A stretch of DNA of 8,600 bases from Bacteroidia bacterium (GTDB lineage: Bacteria; Bacteroidota; Bacteroidia; Bacteroidales; P3), in the NCBI GenBank assembly GCA_025999775.1, contig BNXT01000043.1, positions 1-8,600 on the forward strand, in the 5' to 3' direction. Positions 1 through 5,120 of the stretch are shown piece after piece. The translations under genes were made by a program, and so were the position numbers. The notes beneath the pieces were generated by a model, which saw nothing but the letters and a program-made list of their open reading frames with translations, did no database searches and was not told where the DNA came from. The number at the start of each line of letters is the position of its first letter. Position 1 is the stretch's first letter.

Positions 1-15
1 ACGGCAATAATTTTG

Positions 16-23
16 TATTTTTG
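16..23 (+). promoter_or_regulatory. Putative -7 box (TATTTTTG) for the IS1182-type transposase
   Basis: TATTTTTG fits the Bacteroidota -7 consensus TAnnTTTG and lies 25 bases upstream of the transposase ATG at 49. The matching -33 element would fall at or before the window edge, so only half of the promoter can be seen. Confidence 0.35.
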
Positions 24-48
24 TAGCAGTAATTTAATCCTATAGATT

Positions 49-708
49 ATGTCAAAGAAAATTTTTAAGGAGTATATTCAAGGTCAGGGATGCCTGTTTC
101 CAATGAATTTGGGGGACAAAATACCGCAGAATGCCCCCGTCCGTTTAGTCAGTCAAATTATAGATAAACTTGATATCAGCAAGATAATTGACACCTACAA
201 GGGCGGCGGTACTTCGTCCTACCATCCTCGCATGATGCTCAAAATCGTTGTTTGGGGATACCTGAACAATATCTATATCTTGTCGGAAAATCGAAGATGC
301 TAACTGCGACCGATTTACTTTTGCATGGCTTTCGGGTATGCAGACGCCCGACCACAACCCGATAACGAGCCACCTACGCCGCTCAACTCCGAAAAACTTT
401 CGAAGGATGCACAAAAGGAAGTTAAGACATTGGAGAACAAGTACTTACCAAAACTTGTGGAGTATGAACAAAGACAATGCTTTTTTACTCAAAATCTGTA
501 TTATAATGCTGAAGAAGACTATTTTGTTTGTCCGATAGGTCAACAGATGAACAACGTTGGAACAGGAACACGCAAATCGGAAAATGGATTTGAATCCGAA
601 GTAACTTATTATGAAACAAAAAAATGCCCAACAACAGACAGTCCTTTCACAAAAAGTTACTGTTATCATCATTTTTATCTCAAAATCAAACTTTCTATTG
701 AGAGATAA
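49..708 (+). pseudogene. Decayed IS1182-family transposase (frameshifted, internally deleted)
   Basis: The first 76 codons give the conserved N-terminal region of IS1182-type (DUF772) transposases: FKEYIQGQG near the start, NAPVRLVSQIIDKLDIS in the middle, then GGGTSSYHPRMMLK and GYLNNIY. After base 276 the reading frame is lost. The expected continuation, CRKIEDA through SGMQTPDHN, resumes at 278 in frame 2, consistent with one inserted base or two lost ones. By about 365 homology has moved back to frame 1 (KLSKDAQKEVKTLENKYLPKL), and the family's longer central region is missing there. A second deletion near 465-490 joins this to the NLYYNAEEDYFVCPIGQQM and VTYYETKKCP segments, which normally lie far downstream. 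Intact family members are several hundred residues long; here under 220 codons of recognisable sequence remain. It cannot make an active transposase. The family call is firm; the exact deletion points are inferred from memory of homologues. Confidence 0.85.
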
Positions 709-790
709 TTATTTTTCTTCTCAAAACCTCAAACTGACCGCCTAAATAGTTGACAAAAAATCACCCTTTTGAGACAGTCTCTACGGTCAG
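709..790 (+). mobile_element. Probable right end of the IS1182-type remnant
   Basis: Downstream of the transposase remnant, 767-781 contains TTTT followed by GAGACAGTCTC, a perfect 5+1+5 palindrome that resembles the terminal repeats of IS1182-type elements in Bacteroidota. A second inverted pair, CTGACCG at 734-740 and CGGTCAG at 784-790, encloses it. The left terminus of the element lies outside the window, so the terminal repeat pair cannot be verified and no target duplication can be seen. Confidence 0.4.
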
Positions 791-835
791 TTGTCTGAAC
801 TTTGATTTTCGGATGATTTTTGTGGTTTTGATGAT

Positions 836-1108
836 TTAATCGTCATAGTGTCCGGCGGCGGTAAGTACAAGGACTATGATTTTGTCGTCGTCTATTGCAT
901 ATACAAGTCGGTGCTTGTCGGCAATGCGCCGCGACCATTGTCCTGTCATATTGCCGCTCAAGGGCTTGGGCTTGCCCATGCCCGTGCGGGGATGCTCGCG
1001 GAGTTCGCCGAGCAGTTTCTCTACCTTTCTATGCGCTGCCGGCTCCGACTTCGCCAAACGCTTCAAATGCTCGTTTGCAAGCGGTGTAAGTTTTACTTCA
1101 TATTTCAT
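836..1108 (-). CDS. yoeB: YoeB/Txe-family mRNA interferase toxin
   Basis: This encodes a 90-residue RelE/ParE-fold toxin of the Txe/YoeB branch, which cleaves mRNA in the ribosomal A site when freed from its antitoxin. The family core GKPxPLxGNxxGxWSRRI is at residues 45-62, followed by HRLVY (66-70) and a C-terminal GHYDD. Aligned to E. coli YoeB, R67 matches catalytic R65, and H87-Y88 match H83-Y84. Catalytic E46 of E. coli YoeB is replaced by K48 here. The ATG at 1108 is chosen over the upstream TTG at 1123 because it starts at the family's normal N-terminus (MKYEVKL) and has GAGG about 10 bases upstream. It overlaps the antitoxin stop by 11 bases, the usual coupled arrangement with the antitoxin gene first. 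The open frame is intact although both neighbouring insertion sequences are decayed. Confidence 0.9.
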   Translation of the reverse strand: MKYEVKLTPLANEHLKRLAKSEPAAHRKVEKLLGELREHPRTGMGKPKPLSGNMTGQWSRRIADKHRLVYAIDDDKIIVLVLTAAGHYDD

Positions 1109-1427
1109 TGCGCTGTGCCTCAAAATATCGGGTAATATCCTCCTCGCTCCTGAATGTTGCTGCTATTTCTAATGTACCTGCGCGGTAGTCGTCCATCATT
1201 TGGTCAATCTTTGCGAGCATTGCAGGTGTGAAGTAGGCTTCCACTTCCTCGTCGGTTTGGTCGGAGTCATCATCTTCTACCACGTTTACTGCGGCGCTCT
1301 CAACGGGCGCAAGGCGGTACAACTGCTTGTATCCGTGTTTGATGAAGATTTGTTCGCCAGTGTCGGCTAAATCAAACATCGCATCCAAACGAGTACGAAA
1401 ATCACTGCTGCTTACTATTGTTGCCAT
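1098..1427 (-). CDS. Phd/YefM-type antitoxin of the YoeB-like toxin
   Basis: This 109-residue acidic protein immediately precedes the YoeB-like toxin gene and overlaps it by 11 bases. The N-terminal part (MATIVSSSDFRTRLDAMFDLADTG, then a Q-I-F-I-K strand and an L-Y-R-L segment) fits the DNA-binding Phd/YefM fold, which is expected to bind the operon promoter as an autorepressor. A strongly acidic linker (about residues 50-64, EDDDSDQTDEEVE) leads to a C-terminal region, residues 66-109, which would wrap and neutralise the toxin. The protein is somewhat longer than the ~80-90 residues of typical YefM, mainly because of this linker. Start: ATG at 1427, 26 bases downstream of a perfect -7 box. 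The call rests on position and N-terminal pattern; the C-terminal half is not individually recognisable. Confidence 0.82.
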   Translation of the reverse strand: MATIVSSSDFRTRLDAMFDLADTGEQIFIKHGYKQLYRLAPVESAAVNVVEDDDSDQTDEEVEAYFTPAMLAKIDQMMDDYRAGTLEIAATFRSEEDITRYFEAQRNEI

Positions 1428-1452
1428 ATCGTTTTTTATTTATATCTTAGTG

Positions 1453-1460
1453 CAAAGATA
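1453..1460 (-). promoter_or_regulatory. -7 box (TATCTTTG) of the toxin-antitoxin operon
   Basis: On the minus strand TATCTTTG is a perfect match to TAnnTTTG and lies 25 bases upstream of the antitoxin ATG, giving a leader of roughly 20 bases. No convincing TTTG -33 element is present at the usual spacing. The DNA where it should lie (about 1478-1486) is the truncated end of the neighbouring IS1 remnant, so the -33 region may have been replaced when the IS end was lost. Confidence 0.55.
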
Positions 1461-1465
1461 GTAAT

Positions 1466-1994
1466 TTATTTTGAATTTTGAATATGCTTTTTCTTGGGAA
1501 TAATGTGTTCATACGGTTTCCAATAATCACTTGCTATATGTTCCATTTCATGATGCTTTATCGTTTCCCAAAATTCTTCTGCCGTTTCGTTGCTTCTGTC
1601 GCCAATAACGAAATTGATGAATCTCTTTCCATATATATCAACAGCAATCCATATCCAACAGTAGTTTTTTTGACCCTATGTAAGAATGCATTTCATCAAC
1701 TTCAACCATCTCTATTTCTTCGCTTTCCGAACTCAATTCCTGAACATCTTTGCCAAAACTGCGAATCCAATTCAAAACAGAAACATTGCTTACTCCTAAA
1801 AATCTTCCTATGGAACGGAACCCCAAACCTTCAAGATACAGATGCAAGGCTTGCTTTTTCATTGACTTCGGTTTTGCTGTCGATTTTATCTCTACGCTAT
1901 AATTACACCCGCATTCTTTGCATTTATAACGCTGTCTTCCTTTTATTGTGCCAGATTTAACCTTCTTTTCACATGTGCATTTTGGACAATTCAT
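1466..1994 (-). pseudogene. IS1-family transposase, frameshifted and 3'-truncated
   Basis: The N-terminal 113 codons give an InsA-like region. It has a zinc ribbon (CPKC at residues 3-6, CKEC at 25-28), then a helix-turn-helix (GLGFRSIGRFLGVSNVSVLNWIR) and the VDEMHSYIGSKK motif carrying the start of the DDE catalytic domain. At an A7C run (minus strand, about 1667-1674) the frame ends in LLLDMDCC-stop. Moving +1 (equivalently -2) restores the InsB continuation YCWIWIAVDIYGKRFINFVIG and later SDYWKPYEHIIPKKKHIQ. This second frame stops at 1466-1468 after HIQNSK, so the usual C-terminal ~40 residues (the YN..IRHxLAR region with the last catalytic residue) are missing. The ATG at 1994 fits the family start (MNCPKC); a TTG at 2021 lies inside the promoter. 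IS1 normally uses a -1 shift, so the +1/-2 offset and the missing end both indicate a dead copy. Confidence 0.85.
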
Positions 1995-2010
1995 ATCTAT
2001 TTTTTTTCTG

Positions 2011-2018
2011 CAAAGATA
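2011..2018 (-). promoter_or_regulatory. -7 box (TATCTTTG) of the IS1-type transposase
   Basis: TATCTTTG on the minus strand matches TAnnTTTG perfectly and lies 16 bases upstream of the ATG at 1994. It is the same octamer as in the toxin-antitoxin and lyase promoters. No clear -33 TTTG is seen at the right distance. Confidence 0.45.
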
Positions 2019-2033
2019 CAAATATATTTTTAA

Positions 2034-2167
2034 TTAGCAATGCCGTTTTAATAACCAATCAATTACGTTTGTTTTTTGTATGCCTTCTATGACTGTGTTG
2101 TCATAGTCGAGAGTTAAAACATATTTTGGATAGTTGTCGCGGAGTGAAGATTCAACCGTTAACTCTA
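2034..2167 (-). pseudogene. C-terminal remnant of an AAA ATPase (AAA_14/DUF4143 type)
   Basis: A minus-strand frame ending at TAA (2034-2036) encodes SLRDNYPKYVLTLDYDNTV, then EGIQKTNVIDWLLK. DNYPKYVLTLD followed by EGIQ and an I-D-W-L-L end is the characteristic C-terminus of the large Bacteroidota family of ATPases with an N-terminal P-loop and a C-terminal DUF4143 nuclease-like domain. Only about 45 codons remain. Upstream of residue E-L at ~2168 the frame runs into the kduI gene and stops resembling the family, so the P-loop and most of the protein are gone. The break coincides with the kduI stop codon, and the IS1 remnant lies within 40 bases on the other side. This suggests a rearrangement that fused the tail of an ATPase gene to the end of the lyase-kduI operon. 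Recognition is from memory of the family ending. Confidence 0.65.
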
Positions 2168-3004
2168 TTTTAAATCGGTAACCGCGCTGGCATCTACATC
2201 GCCATAGTTGAGGTTTTCGCCACCCATACCCCAAATAAACGTATAATTAGACGTGCCTGCGGCTGCGTGGATACTCCAATTAGGCGACACTACGGCTTCT
2301 TCGTTATGCATCCAAAGGTTGCGGGTTTCGTTGGGTTCTCCCATAAAATGGCAGATAGCTTGATCTTGCGGTACTTCAAAGTAGAAATACCATTCCATAC
2401 GGCGGTCATGCACATGTGCGGGCATAGTGTTCCATACGCTACCCGGATGCAGTTCCGTCATACCTAACTGCAATTGACAGGTCTCTACATTGGAATTTAC
2501 AATTAACTTGTTGATTGTGCGGGAATTAGAGGCTTCTAAAGAGCCTAACTTTACGATTTCCGCATCGGCTAACGTGATTTTTTTATTAGGGCATACCCGA
2601 TGTGCCGGCGTGGAAACAAAATAGAAATGTGCCGGTTTTTGAGCGTCTAAACTATGAAACTGTACGTCTTTATTGCTTTTTCCTAAGTAGAGCGATTCTT
2701 TATAGTCCAGTTCGTAGTCCGTACCATCCACACTGATTTTCCCTTTACCGCCAATATTTACAATACCGATCTCGCGACGTTCAAGAAAATAATCTGCTTT
2801 GAGAGGGTCTATAGCCTCTAAGGGTAGGGGCTTGTTTACGGGCACAGCGCCGCCTGCAATCACACGGTCGTAAAGCGAATATATCATATTTACGTGATCC
2901 GGTTGCATCACATTTTGAAACAAAAAACGCTCTCTTAATTTTGTTGTGTCATAGTGTTTCACATCATCAGGATGTGCAGCTTGTCTTACTTGATAATTAG
3001 TCAT
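2165..3004 (-). CDS. kduI: 5-dehydro-4-deoxy-D-glucuronate isomerase KduI (EC 5.3.1.17)
   Basis: This 279-residue protein has the full length of the KduI family (E. coli 278). It is a cytoplasmic double cupin that converts 5-keto-4-deoxyuronate, the ring-opened product of unsaturated uronates, to 3-deoxy-D-glycero-2,5-hexodiulosonate. The metal site is visible: H197 and H199 in MPAHVHDRRMEWYFYF, E204 in the same motif, and H246 in SPNWSIHAAAG, matching H196/H198/E203/H245 of E. coli. The N-terminal YQVRQAAHPDDVKHYDT and the C-terminal FIWGMGGENLNYGDVD are also family hallmarks. The ATG at 3004 starts 24 bases after the stop of the upstream lyase gene, with no promoter or terminator between, so the two are an operon. 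The partner reductase KduD, next in the pathway, is not in the window. The gene ends directly against an ATPase gene remnant. Confidence 0.95.
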   Translation of the reverse strand: MTNYQVRQAAHPDDVKHYDTTKLRERFLFQNVMQPDHVNMIYSLYDRVIAGGAVPVNKPLPLEAIDPLKADYFLERREIGIVNIGGKGKISVDGTDYELDYKESLYLGKSNKDVQFHSLDAQKPAHFYFVSTPAHRVCPNKKITLADAEIVKLGSLEASNSRTINKLIVNSNVETCQLQLGMTELHPGSVWNTMPAHVHDRRMEWYFYFEVPQDQAICHFMGEPNETRNLWMHNEEAVVSPNWSIHAAAGTSNYTFIWGMGGENLNYGDVDASAVTDLK

Positions 3005-3028
3005 GATCTTGTTTTTATATTTTGTAAA

Positions 3029-4231
3029 TTATTGTGTTATAGATTGTTGACCGAGTAGAGTTTCCTTTGCTTTAGGATTGTTGGAAGTAATTCTTTCAGC
3101 TACTTTGATATACTCGGCGGTGTGCATTTTGACGCCAAAAATCTGCAACAGCGTAGCAGCGCGGTCATAGTCGAAAGGTTTGATTTGTGGGTACGTCCAT
3201 TCTTCTTCTTGAGCATAGTAGGGGAGCATGAAATCCACATAGCGTTGGATGTTACGTCCTTGACCATCAGTGTAGTTATAGACGTCAATATCAATCTTTT
3301 CAGCCATTGTTGCGATGAGTACCATGGCTTCAAGGTTGAATGTAGTATAGTGCATAGCCAAGGTTCTGACTAATTCGTGGGGCATTTCGCCGTCTTTGGT
3401 TTGTTGATTGAAGATGCGGTTTAAGGCGCTATTATTCACGATGTCTTTGCCTTTACTGAATTGGTCGGTATAGAGGCACATAGCGAGCCGTGAGGCATCG
3501 TAAAACGTGCCGTGATTGTTTTGTGCAGCCATCTCTTCTTTGCCGACTTTACTGGTTTCCATCCATTCAAGAAAGGCTTTGAACCAAGCCTGTAACTCGG
3601 TTTTATCTTTGTCCGTCCATGCTTTAGAGCCTTCCAATAGTTTAGCGGCATTCATCACAGGAATAAATATACGAGCTTCAATCAGACCGGCGCCTCTGCC
3701 TTCATTGCGTCCAATAACTGCTTGGGCGTAATTGAAATTAGGATTCATGCCTTTTTGTGGGTCAAGAAACCATGCTCTCAAAAAATCAGCAGCTTTTTGG
3801 GCGTATTGTTCGTCGCCGGTAAAATAATATACGACGGCACAATTTATCGCTCCATCACCCATCACTTTGATGTTTTCACGCTCTTTGTAATCAAAGATTT
3901 CAGGGTTGCGTACGCCGTCTCTGCGGATGTACGGTTTTCCGTCCGGCTTAGTTGAATCAGGAAACCAATAAGGAGCAAGGCTCATATAGTCGCGTTTGTC
4001 GCCACTCGGCGGTACTTTGTCCTTGTCCGCAACGCTCGGCGGTACAACCTTTAATGCTTTATTGGCTTGCTTAACAAACGCATCCAACGCCTTGAGTTTA
4101 TCAGGATCCTTGTTGATGACAGCCTGTTTAGCATTTTTAATGTAATTGTCGTCGTAAGAGATGGTCAACAACGATTGTGCTTGAGACATCATTACGGACA
4201 GCAGAAGAAGAGTTGATAATAGTGATTTCAT
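3029..4231 (-). CDS. Exported alginate-lyase-superfamily polysaccharide lyase
   Basis: This 400-residue protein has a Sec signal peptide (residues 1 to about 19, hydrophobic LLSTLLLLSV core, cleavage near SQAQS), so it acts in the periplasm or beyond. The mature part is an (alpha/alpha) barrel of the alginate lyase superfamily (Pfam Alginate_lyase type). Hallmarks are the SLAPYWFPD block (84-92), GKPYIRRDGVRNPE (98-111), and NNHGTFYDASRLA (238-250), whose N239/H240 should correspond to the active-site Asn/His of PL5-like enzymes. R289 and Y295 in LVRTLAMHYTTFN probably supply the remaining catalytic pair. These enzymes cleave uronate-containing chains by beta-elimination. Pairing with KduI fits release of unsaturated uronate, but the polymer (alginate, glucuronan or another polyuronate) cannot be decided. 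The CAZy family may be PL38, which I cannot verify. No SusC/SusD pair, sulfatase or regulator is adjacent, so this is not a classical polysaccharide utilisation locus within the window. Confidence 0.85.
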   Translation of the reverse strand: MKSLLSTLLLLSVMMSQAQSLLTISYDDNYIKNAKQAVINKDPDKLKALDAFVKQANKALKVVPPSVADKDKVPPSGDKRDYMSLAPYWFPDSTKPDGKPYIRRDGVRNPEIFDYKERENIKVMGDGAINCAVVYYFTGDEQYAQKAADFLRAWFLDPQKGMNPNFNYAQAVIGRNEGRGAGLIEARIFIPVMNAAKLLEGSKAWTDKDKTELQAWFKAFLEWMETSKVGKEEMAAQNNHGTFYDASRLAMCLYTDQFSKGKDIVNNSALNRIFNQQTKDGEMPHELVRTLAMHYTTFNLEAMVLIATMAEKIDIDVYNYTDGQGRNIQRYVDFMLPYYAQEEEWTYPQIKPFDYDRAATLLQIFGVKMHTAEYIKVAERITSNNPKAKETLLGQQSITQ

Positions 4232-4263
4232 TAGTGGTGTAGGGTTATTTTTGACATTTCACG

Positions 4264-4293
4264 CCAAACTGTGTAACTGGTTGCGCAGTTTGG
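4264..4293 (-). promoter_or_regulatory. Perfect 8-bp inverted repeat at the lyase-kduI transcription start
   Basis: CCAAACTG at 4264-4271 and CAGTTTGG at 4286-4293 are perfect complements with a 14-base spacer, giving a centre-to-centre distance of 22 bp, about two helical turns. A third related half, AACTGG, sits inside at 4275-4280 and can pair alternatively with CAGTT. Given the -7 box at 4300-4307, transcription should begin at about 4293-4294, so the repeat occupies the start of the mRNA. It could be an operator for a dimeric repressor responding to uronates, or a 5' stabilising hairpin. Confidence 0.5.
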
Positions 4294-4299
4294 TTATGA

Positions 4300-4333
4300 C
4301 AAAGATACGTAAAAATTTTGAATTATACACAAA
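4300..4333 (-). promoter_or_regulatory. Promoter of the lyase-kduI operon (TTTG-N22-TATCTTTG)
   Basis: On the minus strand TTTG (4333-4330) is followed after 22 bases by a perfect -7 box, TATCTTTG (4307-4300). This is the typical Bacteroidota primary-sigma promoter. The predicted start near 4293 gives a leader of about 60 bases to the lyase ATG at 4231. The -33 element lies in the loop of the pyrophosphatase terminator-like hairpin. Confidence 0.65.
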
Positions 4334-4344
4334 GATTCAAAATT
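4314..4344 (-). terminator. AT-rich terminator-like hairpin after the pyrophosphatase gene
   Basis: AATTTTGAAT (4314-4323) and ATTCAAAATT (4335-4344) form a perfect 10-bp stem with an 11-base loop. On the minus strand the right arm runs on into further T residues (TTTTTAC), as in an intrinsic terminator, although the stem has only two G-C pairs. It overlaps the last two bases of pyrophosphatase coding sequence/stop and encloses the -33 box of the downstream lyase promoter. Confidence 0.5.
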
Positions 4345-4888
4345 AAAACACTTTATACTTTGTGTTATGGTATTTTTCGATGCTATTCATTATGATTTGG
4401 TGTGCTTTTTCGACATCACCCCATCCGACCACTTCAGACCATTTACCCGGTTCAAGGTCTTTATAGTGTTTGAAGAAGTATTCCATTTTAGTGCGTAGAA
4501 TCACGGGTAAATCTTCCAATCCGCGTGTTGCAGTATAGAATGGATCTACGGCGTCTGTTGGGACGCATATTATTTTTTCGTCGCCACCGGCTTGGTCTCG
4601 CATAGCCAACACGCCAATGGGACGTACTGAGATGTAGGTACCGGGGCGTAAAGGAGCGTCACACACGACAACGGCGTCTAAGGGATCGCCATCGTCTCCT
4701 AATGTTCCCGGAAAATACCCGTAGTCTGCGGGATAGGTCATTGGGGTGTGCAGAATGCGGTCGGCTCGCATCAATCCGGAGTGTTTATCGATTTCATACT
4801 TAACACGACCGTCTTTTGGAACCTCGATAATGGCGTGCATATCCGTTGGCGGATTGATGCCGGCTGTGATTTTTTCTATACTATTCAT
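4343..4888 (-). CDS. ppa: Family I inorganic pyrophosphatase (EC 3.6.1.1)
   Basis: This cytoplasmic Mg-dependent enzyme hydrolyses pyrophosphate to two phosphates, driving biosynthetic reactions forward. With the ATG at 4888 the product is 181 residues, close to E. coli Ppa (176). Its active-site residues fall one position later than in E. coli: E22, K30, E32, R44, Y56, D66, D68, D71, D98, D103, K105, Y142 and K143. The signature GDDGDPLDAVVV (64-75) and HYKDLEPGKW (141-150) are intact. A GTG at 4906 would add six residues (MNKNYI), but the ATG gives the N-terminus closer to the family, and neither has a Shine-Dalgarno sequence. The gene has its own promoter (4944-4977) and a hairpin at its end. 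It is a housekeeping gene with no obvious link to the uronate genes downstream. Confidence 0.97.
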   Translation of the reverse strand: MNSIEKITAGINPPTDMHAIIEVPKDGRVKYEIDKHSGLMRADRILHTPMTYPADYGYFPGTLGDDGDPLDAVVVCDAPLRPGTYISVRPIGVLAMRDQAGGDEKIICVPTDAVDPFYTATRGLEDLPVILRTKMEYFFKHYKDLEPGKWSEVVGWGDVEKAHQIIMNSIEKYHNTKYKVF

Positions 4889-4943
4889 AATGTAATTTTT
4901 ATTCACGATAACTCGAAAGGAACAACAATGCCCAATCAGGTTG

Positions 4944-4977
4944 CAAATTTACATAAATTTTTCCGATTACACACAAA
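4944..4977 (-). promoter_or_regulatory. Promoter of the pyrophosphatase gene (TTTG-N22-TAAATTTG)
   Basis: On the minus strand TTTG (4977-4974) and TAAATTTG (4951-4944) are separated by 22 bases, exactly the spacing of the lyase promoter. Transcription should begin at about 4937-4939, leaving a leader of about 50 bases to the ATG at 4888. Confidence 0.6.
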
Positions 4978-4978
4978 C

Positions 4979-4999
4979 GAATTGAGAATTGAGAATTGA
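4979..4999. repeat. Three tandem GAATTGA units
   Basis: GAATTGA occurs three times head to tail without a break. It lies in the 232-base region between the divergent pyrophosphatase and protease genes, directly behind the -33 box of the pyrophosphatase promoter. Runs of this kind are common in intergenic DNA of Bacteroidota. The stretch that follows (5000-5030, GTGTGCAGAGTGGAGTGTG) is purine/T-rich with no gene. Confidence 0.8.
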
Positions 5000-5082
5000 C
5001 AGTGTGCAGAGTGGAGTGTGAAAAAGCTATTGCCACAAAAGAAAATGAACAATAAAATGTATTTAGAAATTAAAATTTTTAC

Positions 5083-5090
5083 TACATTTG
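5083..5090 (+). promoter_or_regulatory. -7 box (TACATTTG) of the secreted protease gene
   Basis: TACATTTG matches TAnnTTTG and lies 30 bases upstream of the protease ATG at 5121, so the leader would be about 25 bases. The -33 position (about 5057-5062) reads GTATTT rather than TTTG, so the promoter may be weak or need an activator. Confidence 0.5.
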
Positions 5091-5120
5091 CAGGTTGTTT
5101 ATGAATAAAATAGTGCAAGA

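Noticed and set aside
848..1172. Three overlapping plus-strand frames of 64-98 codons
   Set aside because: They are shadows of the toxin and antitoxin genes on the minus strand, with unusual composition (Cys/Arg-rich) and no recognisable domain.
1478..1960. 160-codon open frame on the plus strand
   Set aside because: It is antisense to the IS1-type transposase remnant, has no family resemblance and no start signals; the minus-strand reading explains the conserved motifs.
1..2167. A defence island centred on the toxin-antitoxin pair and ATPase
   Set aside because: Only the toxin-antitoxin pair is intact; the ATPase is a 45-codon tail and the rest is insertion-sequence debris.
4889..4906. Upstream GTG start (4906) for the pyrophosphatase
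   Set aside because: It would add only MNKNYI, not seen at the family N-terminus, and the ATG at 4888 aligns residue numbering one position from E. coli Ppa.
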